Shown: piece after piece, positions 1-6,018 of the stretch | How the letters are laid out: every line of letters begins with the position of its first letter | Position numbering within the stretch: position 1 is the stretch's first letter | NCBI GenBank assembly: GCA_003522105.1 | Contig: DPGF01000057.1 | Coordinates: forward strand, 377-7,490 | DNA length: 7,114 nt | DNA from: Oscillibacter sp. | Lineage (GTDB): Bacteria > Bacillota > Clostridia > Oscillospirales > Oscillospiraceae | Direction of reading: 5' to 3' | Made by a program: the position numbers and the translations under genes | The notes under the pieces: generated by a model | Told to the model about the DNA's origin: nothing | The model's input: the letters and a program-made list of their open reading frames with translations, nothing else | The model's database searches: none

Positions 1-249
1 TTCACCAAGGGCCGCATGGCCGTGGTCGAGGGCCGGCTTCAGATCCGCGACTGGAAAGACAAGGATGGCAACAACCGCCGCAGTGCGGAAGTGGTTGCCG
101 ACAACATTTATTTCGGCGACAGCAAGCGCGACAGCCAGTCGGGCGGCGACTATGCGCCCCCCGCCTACGGCTCCCCTGCTGAGAGCTACACTGCTCCTGC
201 GAGCGGCGGCTTTGCCGAAATTGAAGAGGACGGCGAACTGCCGTTCTAA
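1..249 (+). CDS. ssb: Single-stranded DNA-binding protein, C-terminal part (5' end outside window)
   Basis: SSB coats single-stranded DNA during replication, recombination and repair, and recruits partner proteins through its acidic C-terminal tip. The frame is open from base 1 and encodes the last 82 residues. It begins in the final strands of the OB fold (KGRMAVVEGRLQIRDW, then DKDGNNRRSAEVVADNIYF), which match the usual 'VEGRIQTR..YEDKDGNKR...EVVADNV.F' pattern. A short flexible linker rich in Ser, Gly, Ala, Pro and Tyr follows, and the protein ends in EEDGELPF, equivalent to the canonical DDDLPF tip that binds SSB partners. The linker is short, as in many Firmicutes SSBs. The gene lies 42 bases before rpsR, the normal rpsF-ssb-rpsR order, so it is the housekeeping SSB rather than a phage or plasmid copy (inference from context). 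The start and N-terminal half are outside the window. Confidence 0.95.
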   Translation, partial: FTKGRMAVVEGRLQIRDWKDKDGNNRRSAEVVADNIYFGDSKRDSQSGGDYAPPAYGSPAESYTAPASGGFAEIEEDGELPF

Positions 250-291
250 TGAGGGTACGAAAACCCCAATTCTGATAAGGAGGAATCATCC

Positions 292-549
292 ATGGCTATG
301 GAACGCGAAAACAGAGCCCCTCGCGCCGGCGGCCCGAACCGCAAGCGCAAAAAGGTGTGCCAGTTCTGCGTTGACAAGTGCGAGTATATCGACTATAAGG
401 ACGCCGCCAAGCTGCGCCGCTTCATCTCCGAGCGTTCGAAGATCCTGCCCCGCAGAACCACCGGTACCTGCGCGATGCATCAGCGTCAGCTGACCGAGGC
501 CATCAAGCGCGCCCGTCAGATCGCTCTGCTCCCCTTCGTCACCGAATAA
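292..549 (+). CDS. rpsR: 30S ribosomal protein bS18, cysteine-containing form
   Basis: bS18 is a small-subunit protein that pairs with bS6 on the platform of the 30S ribosome. The 85-residue product has the normal family length and the conserved core: KKVCQFCVDKCEYIDYKD (about residues 20-37), then LRRFISERSKILPRRTTGTCAMHQRQL (about 41-67) and the KRARQIALLPF ending. Cysteines sit at positions 23, 26, 30 and 60. CxxC with the later TGTC resembles the zinc-binding (C+) form of S18; which residues bind metal cannot be settled from sequence. The ATG at 292 is preceded by AAGGAGG (277-283) with 8 bases of spacing; the second in-frame ATG at 298 would be 14 bases away, so 292 is preferred. The basic N-terminal arm (residues 1-22) is typical. 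It is last in the ssb-rpsR operon and is followed at once by a terminator. Confidence 0.97.
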   Translation: MAMERENRAPRAGGPNRKRKKVCQFCVDKCEYIDYKDAAKLRRFISERSKILPRRTTGTCAMHQRQLTEAIKRARQIALLPFVTE

Positions 550-565
550 GGAACAACGCTTTGAA

Positions 566-597
566 AAAGAGTCGTCCAACAGGACGGCTCTTTTTTT
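566..597 (+). terminator. Intrinsic terminator of the ssb-rpsR operon
   Basis: Stem AGAGTCGTCC (568-577), loop AACA, then GGACGGCTCT (582-591). This gives 10 pairs with one G-U wobble and runs into seven T residues (591-597). It lies 17 bases after the rpsR stop. The A residues before the stem can extend the pairing with the T-tract. Its lower stem and tail resemble the second terminator in the window (2487-2518). Confidence 0.93.
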
Positions 598-637
598 CGT
601 TTCGGCGATCCCGGTGCGGGCGCGCATGGTTCCGCCC

Positions 638-667
638 TTGCAGGACGGGCGGGCAATGTGCTATACT
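638..667 (+). promoter_or_regulatory. Sigma-A-type extended -10 promoter for the HAD/NTPase-CYTH unit
   Basis: TTGCAG (638-643) as -35, an 18-base spacer, and TATACT (662-667) as -10 with an upstream TG at 659-660 (TGCTATACT, extended -10). Transcription would start near 674, about 20 bases before the ATG at 695. This rules out the in-frame upstream ATG at 614 as the start of the HAD gene. The promoter sits after the rpsR terminator, making the next two genes a separate unit. Confidence 0.75.
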
Positions 668-694
668 TTGAAAAAACGATCCAAAGGAGCGCCT

Positions 695-1363
695 ATGAAA
701 TTTCCCTGCCTTGTGCTTGACCACGATGATACCGTGGTCAACTCCACCGCAACGGTGCATTTTCCCTGCTTTGCCGAGTACACGGCAAAGTTTTTCCCCA
801 AGGCCAAGCGCTACACGCTGGAGGAATATATCCTCAAGAACTTCTCCCCCGGCGTATACGAATTTTTCCACGGCGAGGTCGACATGACCGAGGACGACAT
901 GAAGCACGAGCAGGCCTACTGGCACGAATATGTACAGCATCACGTGCCGCAGGCTTATGCGGGCATGCGCGAGCTATTGTGGGATTACGTGAATGCGGGC
1001 GGCACGATCTGCGTGGTGTCGCATTCCCTCTCGCCGAACATTCTGCGCGACTACCGCGAAAACGGCCTTCCCGAGCCGGAGCTCGTCTACGGCTGGGAGG
1101 TGCCGAAGGAGCGGCGTAAGCCCCAGCCCTGTGCGCTTTTCGACATCATGGAAAAGCTGCACTTTGCACCCGGCGAGATGCTCGTGCTCGACGACTTAAA
1201 GCCCGGATACGACATGGCGCGCGCGGCGAACGTCCCCTTTGCCGCCGCGCTCTGGTCGAACGACATTCCCGAGATCGAAGCTTTCATGCGCGGGAACTGC
1301 GGCCTCTGCTTTAAGACCGTTGCGCAGTTCCGCGACTATCTTTTCAGCGGAAAGGAAGCGTGA
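695..1363 (+). CDS. HAD-superfamily hydrolase (probable phosphatase)
   Basis: A predicted cytosolic Mg2+-dependent phosphohydrolase of 222 residues. All four HAD motifs can be read. Motif I is LDHDDT, with the nucleophile Asp9 and acid/base Asp11. Motif II is ICVVSHS, with Ser109. Motif III is Lys142 in RRKPQP. Motif IV is MLVLDDLKPG, with metal-binding Asp166 and Asp167. The stretch between motifs I and II (about residues 20-90, many aromatic and acidic residues) would be a C1-type cap, as in phosphoglycolate phosphatase-like members. The ATG at 695 has AAAGGAG (683-689) 5 bases upstream and fits the promoter at 638-667. The longer reading frame from 614 would start upstream of the transcription start. 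The next gene begins 3 bases after the stop, so the two are almost certainly co-transcribed and may act on related phosphorylated compounds (inference). The substrate cannot be told from sequence. Confidence 0.88.
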   Translation: MKFPCLVLDHDDTVVNSTATVHFPCFAEYTAKFFPKAKRYTLEEYILKNFSPGVYEFFHGEVDMTEDDMKHEQAYWHEYVQHHVPQAYAGMRELLWDYVNAGGTICVVSHSLSPNILRDYRENGLPEPELVYGWEVPKERRKPQPCALFDIMEKLHFAPGEMLVLDDLKPGYDMARAANVPFAAALWSNDIPEIEAFMRGNCGLCFKTVAQFRDYLFSGKEA

Positions 1364-1366
1364 CTT

Positions 1367-2467
1367 ATGGCCAAGCACATTACGAAGGTCGTCCTCACGG
1401 GCGGTCCCGCAGCGGGCAAAACGACGCTCGTCAGCCGCGTTTTGAAGGAATTTAAGCAGGAGGACGGCTGGCGCGTCATCACGATCCCCGAAACGGCGAC
1501 GGAGCTGATCTCCGGCTTTGGCATCAAGCCGTTCGGCGGCTGTATGTCGATGCTCGCGTTTCAGGATTTTGTCGTCGCCGACCAGATCCACAAGGAAAAG
1601 CTCGCGCTCGACGCGGCGCAGCTCGTGCCCGAGGAGAACATTCTGATCCTCTATGACCGCGCGCTGATGGACGACAAGGCCTATGTGACGGATGAGGAAT
1701 TCGCGCAGGTCATCGCCCGCTTTGATGGCCGCACCGAGGAGCGCGTGCTTGCAAATTACGATCTGGTGCTCCACCTCATCACCTGCGCCAAGGGCGCGGA
1801 GTTCGCCTACGACCTTGCCAACAACGCGCGCACGGAGTCCATCGAGTACGCGCGAGAAATGGACGACCGCACCCTGCGCGCGTGGAGCGCACACCCCAAT
1901 CTTCGCATCATCGACAACGACGCGAACTTCAACCGCAAGATCGAGCGCGCCCTGCGCGAGATCTACCGCGCCGTGGGCGAGGTGGAGCCGATGGCGGAAA
2001 AGCGGAAATATCTCATCGCCATGCCTGACATGGCGGCGTTCGCGCGCGCACACCGCGCCGCGGCCATCGACATGACGCAGACCTATCTTGTAATGACGAA
2101 CCCGAACATCGAGCGGCGCGTGCGCCGGCAGGGAAACGGTGCGGAGACGCTGTATTTCTACACCGAAAAGCACCTGATGCCGGACGGCGAAAAATGGGAC
2201 ACCGAGCGTCCTATTTCGAAAAAACAGTATGAAAAGTATCTGCTCGAGCGCGACACGGCGCTCTCACCCGTGCATAAGACGAAGTACCGCTTCATCTTTG
2301 CCGACCGCCGCTGCGAGATCGACGTGTACCCGTTCAGTGTGGAAAAGGCAGTGCTGTTCCAGTACGGCGGTGAGGCGCCGCTGCCGGAGGAGATCACGGT
2401 GCTGGAGGAAGTCACCGCGCAGCCGGCGTACAAAAATCGGGCGTTGGCCGCTTCACAGAAGCTGTGA
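1367..2467 (+). CDS. P-loop NTPase (AAA_28/NadR-kinase-like) fused to a CYTH-like domain, TTD14-type
   Basis: A 366-residue two-domain protein. The N-terminal half (about 1-205) is a P-loop NTPase: Walker A GGPAAGKTT at residues 12-20 directly after the first strand, a Walker B-like ILILYDRA with Asp97, and an Arg-rich region near 163-180 that could serve as a lid. It resembles the AAA_28/nucleoside-kinase-like group. The C-terminal half (about 208-350) looks like a CYTH/triphosphate-tunnel fold: EKRKYLI (211-217) where the family has EIERKFLV, IERRVRRQG (248-256), HKTKYRF (303-309) and CEIDVY (316-321). The first element lacks the two canonical glutamates (positions equivalent to E-x-E-x-K read A-x-K-x-K), so metal or phosphate binding may differ from classical CYTH phosphatases and adenylyl cyclases. 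The same domain order is known in animal TTD14, a GTP- and phospholipid-binding protein; bacterial relatives are, to my knowledge, not characterised. The start ATG has AAAGGAA (1351-1357) inside the end of the HAD gene, giving likely translational coupling. Enzymatic role is unknown. Confidence 0.85.
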   Translation: MAKHITKVVLTGGPAAGKTTLVSRVLKEFKQEDGWRVITIPETATELISGFGIKPFGGCMSMLAFQDFVVADQIHKEKLALDAAQLVPEENILILYDRALMDDKAYVTDEEFAQVIARFDGRTEERVLANYDLVLHLITCAKGAEFAYDLANNARTESIEYAREMDDRTLRAWSAHPNLRIIDNDANFNRKIERALREIYRAVGEVEPMAEKRKYLIAMPDMAAFARAHRAAAIDMTQTYLVMTNPNIERRVRRQGNGAETLYFYTEKHLMPDGEKWDTERPISKKQYEKYLLERDTALSPVHKTKYRFIFADRRCEIDVYPFSVEKAVLFQYGGEAPLPEEITVLEEVTAQPAYKNRALAASQKL

Positions 2468-2486
2468 ACTATTCTGCACCCGAGGA

Positions 2487-2518
2487 AAAAAGAGCTGTCC
2501 GTTCGGACAGCTCTTTTT
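2487..2518. terminator. Bidirectional intrinsic terminator between the NTPase-CYTH gene and the convergent MATE gene
   Basis: A perfect 14-pair inverted repeat: an A-tract plus GAGCTGTCC (2487-2500), loop GTTC, then GGACAGCTC plus a T-tract (2505-2518). The five terminal Ts serve the plus-strand unit. On the minus strand the A residues at 2486-2491 become a T-tract, serving the MATE gene that ends at 2527. Both genes stop within 20 bases of it. Confidence 0.93.
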
Positions 2519-2526
2519 ATATGGTT

Positions 2527-3888
2527 TTATGCAGTTTCCCGGTCGAGCGGCTTGACGTACTTTTTGTAGCAGTACAGGAAATATGCGATCTCCGCCGCGC
2601 CGGTGAGGATCCAGGAGAAGGGATAGAGGATATAGAGAGAGGGGATCGTGTGGAAGTAGGCGAACACCGTGTAGATCCAGATCACGCGGAACACGCACGA
2701 GCCGAGGAAAACGAAGACCATCGGCCAAAGCCCCTTGCCGAGTCCGCGCGAGGCGGCGGTGGTGCAGTCCATCAGGCCCGATAGCGGGAAGACGAAGCAC
2801 ATGACGCGGATACGCTCAAGACCCGCTTCGATGACGGGAGCCTCCGGGGTAAAGAGCGAGAGGAACTCGTGTCCGAAGAGGAAGAAGAGACAGCCGAGGA
2901 ACTCTGCGGCCAGCGCGGAGAAGGCGAGCGTCAGAAGGTAGCTTTTCATCACGCGGCGGGGTTTGCCAGCGCCGTAGTTCTGCCCGACGAAGCTCGAGCA
3001 GGCGATGTAGAAGGCGTTCATCACGGAGTAGACAAGGTTGTCGATATTACCCGCTGCGGAGTTGCCCTCGACCACGACGGTGCTGAAGGAGTTGATGCCC
3101 GCCTGAATGAAGAGGTTGGCGACCGAGAAGATGGCGTTCTGAAGCCCTGCGGGCACGCCGACGGCCAGCACGCGGATCGCCTTGTCCTTGTGGAAGCGCA
3201 GCTCCTTCACATTCAGCCCGTAGATATCCTTGCTGCGCGCGAGCGAGAGAATGATGAGTCCCGCGGAAACGCACTGGGAGATCATGCTCGCAAGCGCCAC
3301 GCCGTCGGTCGACATGCCGAGGCCGATGACGAACACGAGGTCGAGGATAACATTCAGCACGCCTGCGGTGGAGAGGTAGATGAGCGGCGTTTTCGTGTCG
3401 CCGATGGCACTCAAAACGCCGCTGCCGTAGTTGTAGAGCGCGGCGGCGGGCATGCCGAGGAAGTAAATGCGCAGGTAGAGCTCGGCGCCGTCGATGAGAT
3501 CCTCGCGCGTGTTGAGAAGCTCAAGGAGCGGACGGGCAAAGATAAGCCCGAGCGCGAGCATCAAAAAGCCTGCGATCAGGCACACGAGGAACGACGTGTG
3601 GACGGACTCGCGCACATTCTTTTCGTTGCGCGCGCCGAAGTGCGTGGCGACGAGCACGTTGGCGCCGCTGCCAAGACCCATCAGAAAGCCCGTGAACAGG
3701 AAAATGAGCGTTGTGGTCGAGCCGACCGAGCCCATGGCGGCAGAGCTGGAAAAACGCCCGACAACAGCAAGGTCGACCATGCTGAAGAGCATCTGCAAAA
3801 GGTTGGTAAACATCAGCGGCAGGGAAAAGCCGATGATCTGACGGCTGAGGCTGCCCTGCGTCATATCGAGCGCGGCGGTATGCGCCAT
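2527..3888 (-). CDS. MATE-family multidrug/cation antiporter
   Basis: An inner-membrane efflux transporter of 453 residues, the usual MATE length, which would expel organic cations or drugs in exchange for Na+ or H+. Two homologous halves are visible. The first opens with LSRQIIGFSLPLMFTNLLQ and MVDLAVVGRF (about 14-45), contains VATHFGARNEK (80-90) and the signature GVLSAIGDTKTP (157-168). The second contains NAFYIACSSFVGQNYGAGKP (291-310) and the equivalent SRGLGKGLWP (380-389). Hydrophobic segments alternate with short charged loops as for about 12 membrane spans, and the tail YKKYVKPLDRETA is basic and cytosolic. The start at 3888 has GAGGG (3897-3901) 8 bases upstream and lies about 33 bases after the predicted transcription start. 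The longer frame from 4050 is rejected because it begins upstream of the promoter. It is a single-gene unit; substrate cannot be predicted. Confidence 0.94.
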   Translation of the reverse strand: MAHTAALDMTQGSLSRQIIGFSLPLMFTNLLQMLFSMVDLAVVGRFSSSAAMGSVGSTTTLIFLFTGFLMGLGSGANVLVATHFGARNEKNVRESVHTSFLVCLIAGFLMLALGLIFARPLLELLNTREDLIDGAELYLRIYFLGMPAAALYNYGSGVLSAIGDTKTPLIYLSTAGVLNVILDLVFVIGLGMSTDGVALASMISQCVSAGLIILSLARSKDIYGLNVKELRFHKDKAIRVLAVGVPAGLQNAIFSVANLFIQAGINSFSTVVVEGNSAAGNIDNLVYSVMNAFYIACSSFVGQNYGAGKPRRVMKSYLLTLAFSALAAEFLGCLFFLFGHEFLSLFTPEAPVIEAGLERIRVMCFVFPLSGLMDCTTAASRGLGKGLWPMVFVFLGSCVFRVIWIYTVFAYFHTIPSLYILYPFSWILTGAAEIAYFLYCYKKYVKPLDRETA

Positions 3889-3927
3889 AAAATGATCCCT
3901 CTCTCTTTCTTGTGTCAAAGTCTTATC

Positions 3928-3956
3928 CTTATAGCACACTTTCCGCTGCTTTGCAA
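3928..3956 (-). promoter_or_regulatory. Extended -10 promoter of the MATE transporter gene
   Basis: Read on the minus strand: TTGCAA (3956-3951), a 17-base spacer, TATAAG (3933-3928), with TG one base before the -10 (TGCTATAAG). Transcription would start near 3921, about 33 bases before the ATG. A 7-base inverted repeat, GCACACT (3934-3940) and AGTGTGC (3963-3969), brackets the -35 element. Confidence 0.75.
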
Positions 3957-3969
3957 GTAAAGAGTGTGC
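3934..3969. repeat. 7-base inverted repeat bracketing the MATE -35 element (possible operator)
   Basis: GCACACT (3934-3940) and AGTGTGC (3963-3969) are exact inverted copies separated by 22 bases. One arm abuts the -10 element, the other lies 6 bases beyond the -35. The arm centres are 29 bases apart, close to three helical turns. A repeat of this size can arise by chance in a few hundred bases, and no regulator gene is adjacent, so an operator role is only a suggestion. Confidence 0.25.
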
Positions 3970-4038
3970 AGTGCGCAAAAAATAATGAAAAATGACGCAA
4001 TTATTTTCAAAAAAGCCGAAAACAACGAGGAAAAACGC

Positions 4039-4067
4039 TTGCAATCCCAAACTCGGTGTGATACTAT
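4039..4067 (+). promoter_or_regulatory. Promoter of the rimP-nusA-infB operon
   Basis: TTGCAA (4039-4044), a 17-base spacer and TACTAT (4062-4067), with TG at 4059-4060 giving an extended -10 (TGATACTAT). An overlapping TATACT at 4065-4070 would leave a 20-base spacer and is the weaker choice. Just upstream are A-tracts (4019-4022, 4031-4035) and a longer AT-rich stretch (3977-4022) in an otherwise G+C-rich region, which could act as an UP element. Predicted start near 4074 leaves a leader of about 90 bases. Confidence 0.7.
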
Positions 4068-4094
4068 ACTTATGTTTATTGATGCAGGAAACGC

Positions 4095-4125
4095 AGAGTG
4101 GACCGTTTGGCCCGCTCTTTCTTTT
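4095..4125 (+). promoter_or_regulatory. Terminator-like hairpin in the rimP leader (candidate attenuator)
   Basis: AGAGTGGACC (4095-4104), loop GTTT, GGCCCGCTCT (4109-4118): ten positions with one A-C mismatch and one T-G wobble, followed by TTCTTTT (4119-4125). It lies between the predicted transcription start (near 4074) and the rimP ATG at 4164, so it cannot be the end of an upstream plus-strand gene. The imperfect stem and interrupted T-tract look like a weak terminator, the class that needs NusA. In Bacillus subtilis the nusA operon is reported to be controlled by NusA-dependent termination in its leader; a similar loop here is inference. Confidence 0.6.
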
Positions 4126-4163
4126 GCAAATTTCGGAAAAAACACAAACTGCGAGGGAATCAG

Positions 4164-4619
4164 ATGAAAAAAGTGACAGAGACCGTGCGCGAGCTGGCGC
4201 TCCCCGTCGTCGAGGAGCAGGGCTGCAAGCTGTGGGATGTGGAATACGTCCGCGAAGCCGGGCAGTGGTACCTGCGCATCTACATTGACAAGGACGGCGG
4301 CGTGAATATTCTCGACTGCGAGGCCATTTCCCGCGCGCTGAGCGACATTCTCGACGAGGCCGATCCCATCGAGTCGAGCTATATTTTCGAAGTGGCGTCC
4401 GCCGGCGCGGAGCGCCCGCTCAAGCGTCCGGGCGACTTTGCGCAGTTCATGGGCTCGCCCGTGCTTTTAAAGACCTATAAGCCCGTTGACGGGCGCAAGG
4501 AGTTCTCCGGCGATCTTGCGGGCTATGAAGACGGCGCTGTTACGCTGCGCATCGGCGAAGAGGAGCGGCGCTTTGAAAAGGACACGGTGGCGCTCGTGCG
4601 CCTGCGCTGCGATTTTTAA
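4164..4619 (+). CDS. rimP: Ribosome maturation factor RimP
   Basis: RimP is a cytosolic factor that binds the free 30S subunit and helps its late assembly. The 151-residue product has the normal family length. The N-terminal domain contains GCKLWDVEYVREAGQWYLRIYIDKDGG in overlapping parts (about 20-46), then DCEAISRALSDILDEAD (51-67) and YIFEVASAGAERPLKRPGDF (73-92). The last is the family signature, usually EVSSPGxxRPL; here the Pro before Gly is Ala. The C-terminal part (about 93-151) is the small Sm-like beta barrel, with GRKEFSGDLAGYEDGAVTL (110-128). The ATG at 4164 has a modest GAGGG (4153-4157) 6 bases upstream. The in-frame ATG at 4098 lies inside the leader hairpin and lacks a ribosome-binding site, so it is rejected. 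It is first in the operon with nusA, the standard arrangement, and is presumably controlled by the leader hairpin. Confidence 0.96.
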   Translation: MKKVTETVRELALPVVEEQGCKLWDVEYVREAGQWYLRIYIDKDGGVNILDCEAISRALSDILDEADPIESSYIFEVASAGAERPLKRPGDFAQFMGSPVLLKTYKPVDGRKEFSGDLAGYEDGAVTLRIGEEERRFEKDTVALVRLRCDF

Positions 4620-4665
4620 GCGGATATACCAATTACTTTGATGATAGAGAATAAGGAGCAGACCC

Positions 4666-5727
4666 ATGAAATGTGATGAAATCTTCGCGGCACTTGCGAT
4701 GCTGGAAAAGGAACGCGGCATTTCCCAGACCTTTATGATGGATAAGATCGTTCAGGCGCTCACCACCGCCTACAAGCGCGACCACGAGGGCGTGGAAAAC
4801 GTGGTGGTCGACGTGGACGAGGGCAAGCGCGAGCTGAAAATGTTCGTGCAGAAGGAAGTCGTCGAAGAGGTGGAGAATCCCGGCACGCAGATGAGCCTTG
4901 ACGAAGCCAAGGCCGTTTCCGCCAAGTATAATGTTGGCGACATCGTCAACCTCCCGGTCGACAACATCGAGTTCGGCCGCATCGCCGCGGGCAACGGCAA
5001 GCAGGTCATCATTCAGGGCCTGCGCGAGGCCGAGAGCGGCATGGTCTACGACGAATACAACTCCAAGCAGCACGAGATCCTCACCGGCGTCGTCACGCGC
5101 ATCGATCCGCGCACGGGCAACGCTTCCCTGCGCATCGGCACGGGCACGGAGGCGACGGACGCGCTGCTGCTCGCCGGCGAGCAGGTCAAGGGCGAAGAGC
5201 TGGTCGAGGGTCAGCGCATCAAGGTCTATCTTGTCGACGTGCGCCGCCAGTCCCGCGGCCCGCAGGTCGTCATCTCCCGCACGCACCCCGGCCTTGTCAA
5301 GCGCCTGTTCGAGCTCGAAGTGCCCGAGATCTACGACGGCACGGTCGAGATCCGCTCCATCGCCCGCGAGGCCGGTTCCCGCACGAAGATGGCGGTGTGG
5401 AGCAACGACGAGAACGTTGATCCCATCGGCGCCTGCGTCGGCCCCCACGGCCAGCGCGTGAACAGCATCGTTGACGAGCTGCGCGGCGAGAAGATCGACA
5501 TCATCAAATACAGCGACGACCCTGCGGAGTACATCGCCGCGGCGCTCGCCCCGGCGGACGTGATCAGCGTGCGCCTTGCCGAAGAGGGCAAGGCCTGCCG
5601 CGTCATCGTGCCCGACGATCAGCTTTCCCTTGCCATCGGCAAGGAGGGGCAGAACGCGCGCCTTGCCGCGCGCCTTGTCGGCTACAAGATCGACATCAAG
5701 CCCGAGAGCTATCAGGAAGAAGAATAA
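4666..5727 (+). CDS. nusA: Transcription termination/antitermination factor NusA
   Basis: NusA binds RNA polymerase near the RNA exit channel and modulates pausing, intrinsic termination and antitermination. The 353-residue protein shows the full Gram-positive domain order. An N-terminal polymerase-binding domain spans about 1-125, with the typical opening FAALAMLEKERGIS and TTAYKR. An S1 domain spans about 135-200 (GVVTRIDPRTGNASLRIG ... VYLVDVRRQSRGPQVVISRTHP). KH1 spans about 225-290, with IGACVGPHGQRVNSIVDEL. KH2 spans about 295-345, with LSLAIGKEGQNARLAARL. It ends in an acidic EEE just after KH2, without the C-terminal acidic repeats of enterobacterial NusA, as expected for Firmicutes. 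The ATG at 4666 has AAGGAG (4653-4658) 7 bases upstream. It lies 46 bases after rimP with no clear terminator between them. NusA may feed back on its own operon through the leader hairpin (inference). Confidence 0.98.
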   Translation: MKCDEIFAALAMLEKERGISQTFMMDKIVQALTTAYKRDHEGVENVVVDVDEGKRELKMFVQKEVVEEVENPGTQMSLDEAKAVSAKYNVGDIVNLPVDNIEFGRIAAGNGKQVIIQGLREAESGMVYDEYNSKQHEILTGVVTRIDPRTGNASLRIGTGTEATDALLLAGEQVKGEELVEGQRIKVYLVDVRRQSRGPQVVISRTHPGLVKRLFELEVPEIYDGTVEIRSIAREAGSRTKMAVWSNDENVDPIGACVGPHGQRVNSIVDELRGEKIDIIKYSDDPAEYIAAALAPADVISVRLAEEGKACRVIVPDDQLSLAIGKEGQNARLAARLVGYKIDIKPESYQEEE

Positions 5728-5745
5728 TCATAAGGAGGGCGGCTC

Positions 5746-6018
5746 ATGCAGAAAGTGAAGAAGATCCCGCAGCGCCAGTGTGTGGGCTGCCGCGAGATGA
5801 AGGACAAACGCGCGCTCATCCGCGCCGTCAAATCGCCGCAAGGCGAGGTGTCGCTCGACTTTACGGGCAGAAAGCCCGGACGCGGCGCCTACGTCTGCCC
5901 GAACAGCGAATGCCTCAAGCGGGCGCGCAAGTCCCGCGCGCTGGAGCGCGCGCTGGACACGGCCATCCCCGAGGGCGTCTACGAAGAAATGGAAAAGGAG
6001 ATGGCAAACGGTGGATAA
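5746..6018 (+). CDS. rnpM: YlxR/RnpM-family protein (DUF448), RNase P modulator
   Basis: A small basic RNA-binding protein of 90 residues. The family's B. subtilis member, YlxR, has been renamed RnpM after evidence that it binds the RNase P RNA and modulates tRNA-processing activity; the role here is by family. Visible landmarks are RQCVGCREMKDKRALIRAV (10-28) and GRKPGRGAYVCPNSECLKRARK (41-62). Cysteines at 12, 15, 51 and 56 form two CxxC-like pairs, consistent with structural or metal-binding use, though metal binding is not certain. The acidic C-terminal helix ends MEKEMANGG. The ATG at 5746 has a strong AAGGAGG (5732-5738) 7 bases upstream and lies 18 bases after nusA. Its last 8 bases overlap the GTG start of the next gene, so translation of the two is probably coupled. 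Confidence 0.94.
   Translation: MQKVKKIPQRQCVGCREMKDKRALIRAVKSPQGEVSLDFTGRKPGRGAYVCPNSECLKRARKSRALERALDTAIPEGVYEEMEKEMANGG

Noticed and set aside
614..694. N-terminal extension of the HAD gene from ATG 614
   Set aside because: It begins upstream of the predicted promoter elements and lacks a ribosome-binding site; ATG 695 has a good one and begins the standard first HAD strand.
1196..2173. 325-residue minus-strand open frame across the NTPase-CYTH gene
   Set aside because: It is antisense to a gene with clear Walker A and CYTH-like motifs. The product is Arg/Val/Leu/Asp-rich with no domain, an artefact of codon bias.
2869..3960. 363-residue plus-strand open frame across the MATE gene
   Set aside because: It lies antisense to a clear MATE transporter. 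Its product is rich in charged residues and His with no recognisable domain, as expected for a shadow frame in G+C-rich DNA, and it has no promoter of its own.
3889..4050. 54-residue N-terminal extension of the MATE protein
   Set aside because: It would start upstream of the promoter at 3928-3956; the family normally begins near the chosen start, with LSRQIIGFSLP shortly after.
4098..4163. 22-residue N-terminal extension of RimP
   Set aside because: It begins within the leader hairpin without a ribosome-binding site; RimP proteins begin at the chosen position.
4633..5448. 271-residue minus-strand open frame across nusA
   Set aside because: It mirrors the nusA codons; the Asp/Leu/Ala/His/Val-rich product is a typical complement of a G+C-rich gene.
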